DNA from: Spirochaetota bacterium
GTDB lineage: Bacteria; Spirochaetota; Spirochaetia; DSM-27196; PWMO01
Length of the DNA: 13,337 nt
Direction of reading: 5' to 3'
Assembly: GCA_009908735.1 (NCBI GenBank)
Contig: JAAAOR010000004.1
Span: 1 to 13,337 of the forward strand
Shown one piece after another: positions 5,844 through 13,337 of this stretch (positions within the stretch are counted from its first letter, which is position 1; each line of letters starts with the position of its first letter). The notes under the pieces are model-generated. The model saw nothing but the letters and a program-made list of their open reading frames with translations. It had not been told where the DNA came from and searched no databases. Both the position numbers and the translations under genes were made by a program.

Positions 5844-8510
5844 CTAGTCGGAATCCAGCTGTTTCTGCCAGCGGGAGATGAGCTCGAGCGCCTCGAGCGG
5901 GGTCGTCGCGTTGACATTCACCGATTGAAGCTCCCGTTCGATAAGCTCCGCCGGGTCGAAGAGACTGTTCTGGGCACCGGTCGCGGGGCCGGCCCTCGCC
6001 CCGCGCGTCGCGCCAGTGGCCAACTTCGCGGTAGCGGCGCCAGTGGGGTCGGTGGCGGAGGTCCCTCCGCCCGAGCCCACCGCAACGGATCCGTCACCTC
6101 CGGCGAGGATCCCCTCTAAGACGGCCTCGGCCCGCTCGAGCACCACCTCGGGCAAGCCCGCGAGGCGGGCCACGTGGATTCCGTAGGAGTTGTTGGACGG
6201 GCCCTCGGTTACCTTCTTCAAGAACACGATACGCCCCTCCTCCTCGACGATCCGCAGCGAGAGGTTTACCAGCCGCGCGTGATCGAGCGAGGTCAGCTCA
6301 TGGTAGTGGGTGGCAAAGAGGGTCCGTGCCTGCAGGACATCGAGGATGTACTCGGTCACAGCCCGTGCAATTGCAAGGCCGTCGTTGGTGCTCGTCCCGC
6401 GTCCCACTTCGTCCATGATAATGAGGCTGTGCCGGGAGGCGTTTCTGAGAATGTTCGCGGTCTCATTCATCTCCACGAGAAAGGTTGACTCGCCACGTGC
6501 AAGGTTGTCGGATGCACCGACTCGACAGAATATTCGGTCGGTAAGGCCGATCTGAGCCTCTTCGGCGGGCACGAATCCGCCCGATTGGGCAAGAAGCACG
6601 ATAAGGGCTGTTTGCCGAAGGAAGGTGGACTTTCCTGCCATGTTGGGACCTGTAATCAGAGCGAATCCCTTGGCGTCGCCGTCTAGCTCGAGCGAGTTCG
6701 GCACGAAGCTCCCCGGCGGCAAGTGGGCCTCCACCACGGGGTGCCGCCCGCCACGAATCGAAATGATATCCGACTCAGATACCCGCGGTCGTACGTAGCC
6801 GTTCCGTGTCGCAGCCCAGGCAAAGGAATGATAGCAGTCGATCGCCGCAATGGCATCACAGACCGCAAGCAGCCGCGAAATCTGCTCTTTCACCGTGGCA
6901 CGGAGCTCAAGAAACAACCTGCGCTCGAGCTCGACGATCTGATCGGAGGCCGAGTTCAGCCGCGACTCCAGCTCGGCGAGCCGTTGGGTGCTGTAGCGCT
7001 CGGCGTTGACTAAAGACTGGCGCCGCACGAAGTGCGCCGGCACCTTTTCAACATGGGTCTTGGTCACCTCGAAGAAGTAGCCGAGTACCTTGTTGTACTT
7101 GATCTTCAGAGAGCCAATCCCGCTTTCCGCGCGCTCCTCATCGAGGTAGGCGTCGAGATAGGAACGACTGTTGGATAGGAGACCTTTGAGCTCATCGAGC
7201 TTCCCGTCATAGCCTTCCCGTATGACGTTGCCCTCACTAAGCAGAATGGACGGCGAATCGAGAAGGCCGCGCCTCAGTAGCTCCCCGAGCGCCGCCAGTT
7301 CGTCGCGATCCGCCGAAGACCCCGCTACCGACTCACTATCGAGCAATTCCGCGGGCACGAGCGCATCGAGCTCCAGCGCGGCATCGAGGGAGTTTCGAAT
7401 GGCCACGAGGTCTTTCCCGTGCGCCTTATCGAGACCGACGCGGGCAACCAAGCGCTCGATGTCGAGTATCCGGCCGAGCCGATCTCTGAGGTTCGCCAGA
7501 AGCATCTGGCTGTGGTAGAGGGCCTCCACCCGGTCGTGCCGCGCCTCGATGGCGGTCCTGTCTTTTAGCGGGTTCAGCAGCCACTTCCTGAGTGTCCTCG
7601 CCCCCATGGCCGTGCGGGTGTAGTCAACGACCGAGAGCAGCGTGTAGCGCCGACCGCCCTCGGTCATGTTCTCGACGATCTCGAGGTTGCGCTGAGTTGC
7701 CTCATCGAGAACCACATGCTCGCTGTCCCGATACGGGGAGACCCCCCGAATATGCGGGATGAGGCTGCGGGCCGTGTCCTCCACATAGTCGAGGAGCACG
7801 CCGACGGGTACGAGCTCCTCGCTCTCGTCGTCAATGCCGAATCCTTTTAGATTGGCGACCCCGAGCAGCTCAACGAGACGTTCCCTGCCTGCCTGCAGGT
7901 CAAAACTCCAGTCCGGAAATCTGTTGAGGACGAGACCACCGCGCTCCTCGAGCGTCGTTGCGAGATCCGGATGCTCCTCGAAAAGGGTCTCCTGCACGAG
8001 AACTTCCCGCGGCTGCAGGCGGGCGAGCTCCTGCCGCAACCGCTCCCGGCCGCGCTCGAGCGGAAAGAGCGTCGTCTCGAACTCGCCGGTGGAGAGGTCG
8101 ATGTAGGCTTCGGTCAGATAACCGCGCGAGGCGGCAATTGCGACGAGGAAGTTGTTGCGGCCGGCTTCGAGGTAGTCCTCTTCGGTCACCGTGCCCGGCG
8201 TAATGATCTCGGTCACCTCGCGATCGGCGAGCCCCTTTCCCGACTCGGGAATGCGGGTTTGCTCGCAGATCGCTACTTTTTTACCGGCCTGTATGAGTCG
8301 CGCGATGTAGCCGTGGGAGGCGTGGTAGGGAATGCCGCACATCGGCACCCCGTTCCGTTGGGTAAGCGTCAGCCCGAGCAGACGGGACACCTCCTCGGCG
8401 TCCCCCTTGAACATCTCGTAGAAGTCACCGAGCCGGAAGAACAGGACCGCATCGCGGTGATCGCGCTTCATGCGCGCGTACTGCTGCATCATCGGCGTGG
8501 AATCCGACAT
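5844..8510 (-). CDS. mutS: DNA mismatch repair ATPase MutS
   Basis: 888-residue MutS, slightly longer than E. coli MutS (853). It recognises mispaired bases and recruits MutL. The mismatch-reading LGDFYEMF has Phe30 and Glu32 in place. The connector, lever and clamp regions follow, then the ABC-type ATPase with Walker A TGPNMAGKST (620-629), signature region ASDNLARGESTF (666-677), Walker B LIIMDEVGRG (696-705) and FATHYHEL (732-739). The C-terminal tail has a Gly/Ala/Thr-rich linker (about 802-846) and QNSLF (847-851), which resembles the QMSLL beta-clamp motif of E. coli MutS. The frame also has a GTG one codon upstream at 8513. Neither start has a good Shine-Dalgarno, and a 6-bp hairpin fills the 26-29 nt gap to skp. 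Confidence 0.98.
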   Translation of the reverse strand: MSDSTPMMQQYARMKRDHRDAVLFFRLGDFYEMFKGDAEEVSRLLGLTLTQRNGVPMCGIPYHASHGYIARLIQAGKKVAICEQTRIPESGKGLADREVTEIITPGTVTEEDYLEAGRNNFLVAIAASRGYLTEAYIDLSTGEFETTLFPLERGRERLRQELARLQPREVLVQETLFEEHPDLATTLEERGGLVLNRFPDWSFDLQAGRERLVELLGVANLKGFGIDDESEELVPVGVLLDYVEDTARSLIPHIRGVSPYRDSEHVVLDEATQRNLEIVENMTEGGRRYTLLSVVDYTRTAMGARTLRKWLLNPLKDRTAIEARHDRVEALYHSQMLLANLRDRLGRILDIERLVARVGLDKAHGKDLVAIRNSLDAALELDALVPAELLDSESVAGSSADRDELAALGELLRRGLLDSPSILLSEGNVIREGYDGKLDELKGLLSNSRSYLDAYLDEERAESGIGSLKIKYNKVLGYFFEVTKTHVEKVPAHFVRRQSLVNAERYSTQRLAELESRLNSASDQIVELERRLFLELRATVKEQISRLLAVCDAIAAIDCYHSFAWAATRNGYVRPRVSESDIISIRGGRHPVVEAHLPPGSFVPNSLELDGDAKGFALITGPNMAGKSTFLRQTALIVLLAQSGGFVPAEEAQIGLTDRIFCRVGASDNLARGESTFLVEMNETANILRNASRHSLIIMDEVGRGTSTNDGLAIARAVTEYILDVLQARTLFATHYHELTSLDHARLVNLSLRIVEEEGRIVFLKKVTEGPSNNSYGIHVARLAGLPEVVLERAEAVLEGILAGGDGSVAVGSGGGTSATDPTGAATAKLATGATRGARAGPATGAQNSLFDPAELIERELQSVNVNATTPLEALELISRWQKQLDSD

Positions 8511-8523
8511 CACGTTGAAGTAT

Positions 8524-8538
8524 GCAGGCGAGGCCTGC
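8524..8538 (-). other. Short GC-rich hairpin between skp and mutS
   Basis: GCAGGC, a 3-nt loop and GCCTGC form a perfect 6-bp stem just after the skp stop and about 13 nt before the mutS start. No T-run follows, so it is not a convincing terminator. It could be an mRNA-stability or translation-control element, or chance. Confidence 0.35.
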
Positions 8539-8539
8539 G

Positions 8540-9061
8540 TCAGCTTCCGGACCGACGAAGACGCTCGAGAACGAGATCACTGATATCAACGGTCGGACTC
8601 CACCACTGCAGACCGTCCTGATCGGTGCGGATAACCACGGTGTAGCCTTCGCTCTCGGCAACGTACTCGATGGCCTGTTGCAGGCGACTTAAGAAATCAT
8701 CGGAGACCAGGTTTTCCTGACGCTGCTGCAGCTGGGATCGCCGCCGCCGCGTGAGGTCCTCCACGTAGCTTCGTTGACGGCTGACGCGGGATTCGAGCTG
8801 CTCGATTCGTGACTCGTTCCCCTGGTCCTCCGCGCGCGCGAGGTCGTCCCGAAGGCTCTCGAGCTCTTCAACCTCGCGATCGATTTCAGCCTGGTAGCGC
8901 TGCCGCAGCTCCTCGAGCTCCCGCACTGACTGAGAATCGCGGTAAAAGGAATTGTAAACCCTGGAGATATCGATAATTCCCACCGTCGTCAGCTGCTCCG
9001 CGCCGAGAGCACTGGAAAAGACCAAGAGGAATCCGGCCGCAAGTATCCTTACACGTTTCAT
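8540..9061 (-). CDS. skp: Periplasmic chaperone Skp/OmpH family
   Basis: 173-residue exported protein. The signal peptide is KR-rich, then hydrophobic (residues 1-20), with likely cleavage at ALG-A/EQ. The mature N-terminus VGIIDISRVYNSFYR is the typical first strand of OmpH/Skp. A long charged coiled coil (about 45-125, rich in Arg, Glu and Gln) follows; in E. coli Skp these form the tentacles that hold unfolded outer-membrane proteins. The C-terminal YTVVIRTDQDGLQWWSPTVDISDLVLERL returns to the body domain. The ATG is preceded by GAGGAA at good spacing. The gene lies directly after bamA and before mutS, as in other spirochaetes, and delivers clients to BamA in the periplasm. Confidence 0.93.
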   Translation of the reverse strand: MKRVRILAAGFLLVFSSALGAEQLTTVGIIDISRVYNSFYRDSQSVRELEELRQRYQAEIDREVEELESLRDDLARAEDQGNESRIEQLESRVSRQRSYVEDLTRRRRSQLQQRQENLVSDDFLSRLQQAIEYVAESEGYTVVIRTDQDGLQWWSPTVDISDLVLERLRRSGS

Positions 9062-9081
9062 CTTATTTCCTCATCTTCCTA

Positions 9082-9109
9082 AGAACAACTCGGTCAAAAC
9101 AACTCGGTC
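9082..9109 (-). repeat. 14-bp tandem duplication across the bamA stop codon
   Basis: On the minus strand GACCGAGTTGTTTT (9109-9096) is followed at once by GACCGAGTTGTTCT (9095-9082), differing at one base. The first copy encodes the last residues (T-E-L-F) of BamA, and the TGA stop straddles the junction. Without the second copy the frame would run on to give a tail ending in ELFLGR. Confidence 0.85.
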
Positions 9110-11739
9110 CCTATCGAAAACACGAATTCCATGCCCCGACCCTGCTTGTTATCCGGGTTGAACAGGCCTCCCGTCTGCCAGACGATGTCGCCGTCCTCGA
9201 TGACAAAGCGTCGCGCAAGGTAGATGCGAATCGGAAACTGCGGGATCGTGAATCGGAACCCGGTGCCAAAACTGAACAGCATATTTTCCACGCCGAGTTC
9301 TCCCAAATCATCACGATCCTGCCAGAGCGCCGCCGCATCGAAGAACTGGTCCCACCAAATAACCTGCTCGGCCAGCGGCATCCGGAACTCCAGCCAATTG
9401 TACCACAAGGCCTCGCCGTCTACGCGTCGATTCCACCCGCGGGCGTTGAACATGCCGTCTATGAAAAGCAGGTTCGAGGTCGTGGCAACCGGCTGCGGCC
9501 TGTCGCGGTATTCCTCGGGGACCCAGAGCTGCGGGAAAATGAAGGAAATCTCGGAGTTCAGCCCCAGAACCATCTTCCAGTTCCAGTTGGAGAACACCGG
9601 AAAGTCCCACAGCGTCTGGTAGAACTGCCCTTTGCTATCGGTTCGGATAAAGTGCCGCACGCCGAACAGAGGTCCGCCGGTGAAGGTTGCGCGCTGGCTC
9701 AGGTAATAGCCCGAAGAGGGGCTGATTACAAGGTCCCGAGTATCAAGAGAGCTGTTTGCCGACCAGCTGTTTACGAACTGCCAGCGCTCGAAGTTATCAC
9801 GCACTTCCGGATCGAAAGGACGATAGAGGCTCTGGTCGTAGGTGATGTAGTCGAGGGAGGTTCGAAGGCCCGTCCCGACGCTCACGCGTCCGAGTTGCGT
9901 TGGGAAGCGGTAGCCGGTGTTCGCCCCGAGGCTCATGCTCCACTCGGTGTACTGCATGAGGTATTCCTGGGGAATAGCGGCGGTGACGCCTCCGGCGTAC
10001 TCGTAGTCGGTGACGAGGTCGTTGTCGTTTATATCGCTCGAGCTCGGAGTGCCCGGGAAGTAGTCACCCGCCTCGTAGTCCGTACTGTTGTAGGTCGTAT
10101 CCTCGCTGAATACATACTCGCCGGTGTAGGGGTCCGGCACCGCATCCTCGTCCTCCTCGTCGAAGCGGGGAGAGAGGAGGTCCTGCCGAACGTTGCGGTT
10201 GAGGGTGCGGCTCACGGTGAAGTCCAACCCGCCGGACCACTGCTCGCCGAAGAGCCACGGCTCGCGGAAGTTAAAGGAGACACGCTGGTCGATCGGCGAG
10301 AAGGTACCCTGCACACCGATATTCTGCCCGCGGCCGAGAAAGTTCCGGTCCTGCCAGCTGACCTGGGCGGAGACAGGAAACTCAGTGCCGCCGCCGAAGG
10401 CCACGCCGAAGCGGATGTCGGCGGTATTGCCCTCCTCGACGTTGACGATGAGATCCATCAGCCCCTCAGCGCTTCCCTGAGGCGTTTCCGGGGTGATGTT
10501 CGAGAAGTACTGCAGGTTTGCAAGGTTTCGGATACCGCGCCGGATGCGCGTAGCGCTGAAGACATCGCCGACTTCGAGAGGCAACTCGCGTGTTATGACG
10601 TAGTCCTTCGTCTTGTCGTTCCCCCGAATGATGATGTTCTCGATGTGAGCACGGCCGCGCTCGACGATCTGGACCTCGTAGCTAATGACGTTATTGTCCT
10701 CGTCACGGATCTCGTTGCGGTTTATCGTGTTGAAGATATAGCCGTTCTGGTAGTAACGGTCGGCGACCGATTGAAAGTCGGCCTGGAACTGATTGAGGTC
10801 GAGGTCTTCACCCGGCTCGAGGCTGATCTCTTCGCGAAGCTCCTCGTCGGTGAAGATGGCGTTCCCCTCGAAGGAAACTCCGCCGAAGGTGTACTGCTCC
10901 CCCTCTTCGACAAAGATGGTGAGCGTGAGGTAGACCTGCTCTTCATCCTCATCCCGCTCGAACTCGCGGTTCACCTCCACTACTTCGGCGTCCACGAACC
11001 CCCGCTCGCGGTAGTAGCGCTCGATTCTGTTTCGATCCTGCTCCAGCTGAGACTCCTGAAAGCGCCCACGGTTAAACAGCGACTGTTCCTTGCTCTGCAT
11101 CGTGCCGCGGAGCGTACTGTCCGAGGCAAAGGTGTTACCGGAGAAGCGGATTTCGCGGATGGTTACCTGGTTTCCCTCGTCGATGGAGAACTCGAGGTCT
11201 ACGAGGTTGGCGTCTTCCACCGGAACCGTCTCTCCCGAGACCTCTACGTCGGGATAACCACGTTCCAGGTAAACGCCTCTAATCGCCTCTTCGTCAGCGC
11301 GAATCTTGGCGCCGGTCACGAAGTCACCCTCGGTCAACACGACGGCGTCGCGAAGGGGACGATCGCGGACGTTGCGATTGCCGCGGAATATAACCTCCCG
11401 GACCGTCGGACGCTCCTCCACGGTAAACTTGATGATGACTCCGTCTCTGTCGCCAGGCGGGCGCACGGCTTCGGGCACCACACGCTCGAAGTAGTCGAGG
11501 GCATAGAGACGACGTTGGAGGTCGAGAAACCGGGCTTCGGAGAACTCCTCCCCAATATACGGTTCGGTGATTCCCCTGAGCTCGTTTTCGGAGACGGTGT
11601 CGAGCCCCGCGAAGGTCACATCGACTACCGTCTCGTCCTGATACCAATCGTCGCCGTCTTGTGCGGGGGCGTCTTGTGCAATTGCCGGCACTGCGCTCAG
11701 CACCAACAAAATAGCGACTATCCACCCGAGATTTCGCAT
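9094..11739 (-). CDS. bamA: Outer membrane protein assembly factor BamA (Omp85)
   Basis: 881-residue Omp85 protein, the core of the machinery that folds and inserts beta-barrel proteins into the outer membrane. It has a signal peptide (MRNLGWIVAILLVLSAVPAIA, residues 1-21), then five POTRA domains at roughly 38-108, 112-188, 192-278, 282-362 and 364-436. The 16-strand barrel spans about 440-881 and ends in the C-terminal Phe usual for barrel proteins. The conserved loop-6 motif appears as ARGW (766-769) rather than VRGF. A very acidic loop occupies about 525-585. I chose the ATG at 11739 over an upstream TTG at 11751, because GGGA lies 6 nt before the ATG and the signal peptide then begins properly. 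It follows tamB by 67 nt and precedes skp by 32 nt. Confidence 0.96.
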   Translation of the reverse strand: MRNLGWIVAILLVLSAVPAIAQDAPAQDGDDWYQDETVVDVTFAGLDTVSENELRGITEPYIGEEFSEARFLDLQRRLYALDYFERVVPEAVRPPGDRDGVIIKFTVEERPTVREVIFRGNRNVRDRPLRDAVVLTEGDFVTGAKIRADEEAIRGVYLERGYPDVEVSGETVPVEDANLVDLEFSIDEGNQVTIREIRFSGNTFASDSTLRGTMQSKEQSLFNRGRFQESQLEQDRNRIERYYRERGFVDAEVVEVNREFERDEDEEQVYLTLTIFVEEGEQYTFGGVSFEGNAIFTDEELREEISLEPGEDLDLNQFQADFQSVADRYYQNGYIFNTINRNEIRDEDNNVISYEVQIVERGRAHIENIIIRGNDKTKDYVITRELPLEVGDVFSATRIRRGIRNLANLQYFSNITPETPQGSAEGLMDLIVNVEEGNTADIRFGVAFGGGTEFPVSAQVSWQDRNFLGRGQNIGVQGTFSPIDQRVSFNFREPWLFGEQWSGGLDFTVSRTLNRNVRQDLLSPRFDEEDEDAVPDPYTGEYVFSEDTTYNSTDYEAGDYFPGTPSSSDINDNDLVTDYEYAGGVTAAIPQEYLMQYTEWSMSLGANTGYRFPTQLGRVSVGTGLRTSLDYITYDQSLYRPFDPEVRDNFERWQFVNSWSANSSLDTRDLVISPSSGYYLSQRATFTGGPLFGVRHFIRTDSKGQFYQTLWDFPVFSNWNWKMVLGLNSEISFIFPQLWVPEEYRDRPQPVATTSNLLFIDGMFNARGWNRRVDGEALWYNWLEFRMPLAEQVIWWDQFFDAAALWQDRDDLGELGVENMLFSFGTGFRFTIPQFPIRIYLARRFVIEDGDIVWQTGGLFNPDNKQGRGMEFVFSIGTELF

Positions 11740-11806
11740 GCCAGATCCCAATACGTACTCCAGTACCGTGTTTCTCCGCGAAGTCTATCACCGCCGGCCG
11801 TGCCTA

Positions 11807-13337
11807 TCAGTAGGAAAACTCCCAAGAGAACTCGATTTGATTGTCTGTGACGAACAGTGTCTCGGGATTGCTCGGGAAAAAGCGCCACTGCAGAAGAAAG
11901 AGCGGCGTCTGCCACTCGAGTCCGAGTTCCGCTTCGAACTCTACGGACCCCTCACCTTCGGGGACCGGTTCGAAGGGGCTGCGCGAGCGCATGCTGAATA
12001 GCAGCTCCATGAACAGCTCGGGACCCAGGTACTTCCCCAAGAACACCGCCGTGTTTTCAAAGTACTGTCCAAGAGAAGGAGAGGTGTTGTCAAGAGGGTA
12101 CTCCGGTTGCGGCAGGGAGCCGAGCACCAGATTCTGGAACAGTTGCGTCCGCACGCTAAAGAGATCCAGACCCAGTGCGTCGCGCACAGAACGCTCGAAG
12201 CGATTGATAACACCAAACTGAGTCACGAGATCGCTTGTCAGCAAGACGGCCTGGGAGAAGTCGACGTCGTCCTGTCCCTCCTGGTTCAGCAGGTTCCCCC
12301 CGAGCAATGCGATAAGCTCGGTGTCGGTCAGCGGCGGGCTCGACTCGAAGCGCGGCGTGAAGGAGCTCAGCCTTTCCTCGTCCACGATAAGAAACACTCG
12401 CACCGGACCCTGCGCAGAGATTTCCCGGATTTCCGCTCGAACGGCGAGACGGGGATCGAAATCGTCCTCATCCTCGTTGAAGATGATACGGCCCTCGCGG
12501 ATATAAAAGCTGCGGTCGAAGTAGTAGATTTCGCCGGCCTGTACATTCATCCGACCGCGCAGGGAGAAGCTTCCGGTGTCGCTTGCATAGGTCAGGCGGA
12601 CCTCTTCGCCTCGCTCTGCAAGAGCCCGAAGCACCGGGAACTCCTGATTCGGCCACAGGAACTCCGTGGGCCCGGCAGTTTCGAAGCTTAGATCCACGGT
12701 AGTAACGTTTCGCCGCCTCTTCTCCGGACGCTCCACCTGCTCCGCAAGGGTCAGGGAGGTTTGGTCAACGAGAATACTTCCGGAGACATCCACCCGTCCG
12801 CGGGCACCCTGTATCTTGAGATCGCCGCGCCCGTAACCATCCACGAAGAGACCGCCGAAGTTGTATGATACGCGTACTCCGGGCTCATCAGGTATCTCTA
12901 TGCGCAGCCGGAACTCCTCAGGCGCCCAGCGGTTGAGGATGAGCGTGCCCGCGAGTATCCCGCTGCCCTCTCCTACCGGCACGCGGAAGCGGTTAATTTC
13001 TACGATCTTCTCCTGGAAAACTACGAAGGTGTCCGCCGGTCCGATCCTCTCAGCGATAAAATCGATCCTGCTCTCCACACCGTTCGCCTCGAGCGTGCCG
13101 AAGAAATCGGGGTCGTTTACCGGACCAACAACACGGATAGCACCGGAAAACCTGCCTCCGTTTAGGCTGATGGTTTCGCCTTCCACCGGTGTTCCCAGCT
13201 CGCGGATGTCGAGGAAAATGTTCGTCACGTTCGCTTCGATTTCTCCGGCGGTAAGAACGCCCGCGGCCAGGAAGCGGATCGGCAGCGGATCCGTTACCTC
13301 AACACGAAACTCTCCACCGGTGGCGACCCGCGCGGCG
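11807..13337 (-). CDS. tamB: TamB family translocation/assembly module protein, C-terminal part (5' end outside window)
   Basis: The frame is open from the window edge for 509 complete codons down to the stop at 11807, so this is the C-terminal part of a larger protein (TamB proteins often exceed 1,000 residues). The sequence is almost all beta-strand repeats, as expected for the TamB/DUF490 bridge between inner membrane and the outer-membrane Omp85 protein. Typical C-terminal TamB features are visible: a region like RVDVSGSILVDQTSLTL, then GEIYYFDRSFYIREGRIIFN and DPRLAVRAE. FTPRFESSPPLTDTELIALL follows, with the final strands ending EFSWEFSY. The GTG at 13228 is not the start, because coding continues upstream. 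The gene is adjacent to bamA, as in other spirochaetes, where TamB is thought to work with BamA rather than with TamA. Confidence 0.93.
   Translation of the reverse strand, partial: AARVATGGEFRVEVTDPLPIRFLAAGVLTAGEIEANVTNIFLDIRELGTPVEGETISLNGGRFSGAIRVVGPVNDPDFFGTLEANGVESRIDFIAERIGPADTFVVFQEKIVEINRFRVPVGEGSGILAGTLILNRWAPEEFRLRIEIPDEPGVRVSYNFGGLFVDGYGRGDLKIQGARGRVDVSGSILVDQTSLTLAEQVERPEKRRRNVTTVDLSFETAGPTEFLWPNQEFPVLRALAERGEEVRLTYASDTGSFSLRGRMNVQAGEIYYFDRSFYIREGRIIFNEDEDDFDPRLAVRAEIREISAQGPVRVFLIVDEERLSSFTPRFESSPPLTDTELIALLGGNLLNQEGQDDVDFSQAVLLTSDLVTQFGVINRFERSVRDALGLDLFSVRTQLFQNLVLGSLPQPEYPLDNTSPSLGQYFENTAVFLGKYLGPELFMELLFSMRSRSPFEPVPEGEGSVEFEAELGLEWQTPLFLLQWRFFPSNPETLFVTDNQIEFSWEFSY

Noticed and set aside
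5840..5849. Palindrome CGACTAGTCG at the mutS stop codon
   Set aside because: A 10-bp palindrome around a TAG stop with no loop or T-run is expected by chance and gives no terminator.
5004..6119. 371-codon plus-strand frame over cruF and the mutS 3' end
   Set aside because: It crosses two well-supported genes, is rich in Arg/Gly/Ser/Pro as out-of-frame GC-rich sequence is, and matches no family I know.
11740..11751. TTG start for bamA at 11751
   Set aside because: The ATG at 11739 gives a clean signal peptide and has GGGA at the right distance; the TTG adds MGSG before it.
11755..11766. Inverted repeat GTACT-CC-AGTAC between tamB and bamA
   Set aside because: A 5-bp stem with a 2-nt loop and no T-run is likely chance; too weak for a terminator or operator.
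9652..11850. 732-codon open frame on the plus strand opposite bamA
   Set aside because: It is the shadow of the bamA reading frame in a GC-rich gene. bamA has a signal peptide, POTRA domains and barrel motifs, while the antisense product has no recognisable domain.

Overview
The window reads as core chromosome of a pigmented, free-living spirochaete (Spirochaetaceae; an Alkalispirochaeta- or Spirochaeta-like organism is my best guess). The base composition is fairly GC-rich, most genes lie on the minus strand, and nearly every base is coding. The main taxonomic clue is gene order. On the minus strand, in transcription order, the window holds tamB, bamA, skp, mutS, comF, rimP, nusA and infB. 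From memory this matches a Borrelia burgdorferi block (around BB0794 to BB0801), and part of it (tamB-bamA-skp-mutS) also matches Treponema pallidum. No mobile element, tRNA, rRNA or CRISPR array was seen.

Right part (5844-13337, minus): an envelope-biogenesis cluster. TamB (partial, its 5' end lies beyond the window), BamA and the periplasmic chaperone Skp/OmpH carry out outer-membrane protein transport and folding. The mismatch-repair ATPase MutS follows. Gaps are 26 to 67 nt, so this looks like one transcription unit.

Middle (3895-5823, plus): two carotenoid genes on the opposite strand. These are a CrtY-type lycopene cyclase and a CruF-type (DUF422) carotenoid hydratase. They sit between mutS and comF, inside the otherwise collinear minus-strand block, and look like an inserted accessory cassette. 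The genes for phytoene synthesis and desaturation must be elsewhere. The pair predicts a monocyclic carotenoid hydroxylated at the acyclic end (C-1'), the pigment class reported for Spirochaeta aurantia.

Left part (1-3819, minus): the ComF phosphoribosyltransferase homologue, then the transcription/translation operon rimP-nusA-infB (infB partial, its 3' end lies beyond the window). A well-formed promoter upstream of rimP is followed, within a short leader, by a perfect 9-bp hairpin plus a T-run. This is an intrinsic terminator about 10 nt before the rimP start codon, which suggests transcription attenuation, possibly autoregulation by NusA.

The most interesting points are the rimP-leader attenuator, the carotenoid insertion with an apparently leaderless and G8-tract-bearing crtY, the duplicated C-terminal module of NusA, and a 14-bp tandem duplication that creates the bamA stop codon. 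I saw no wholly new gene system.
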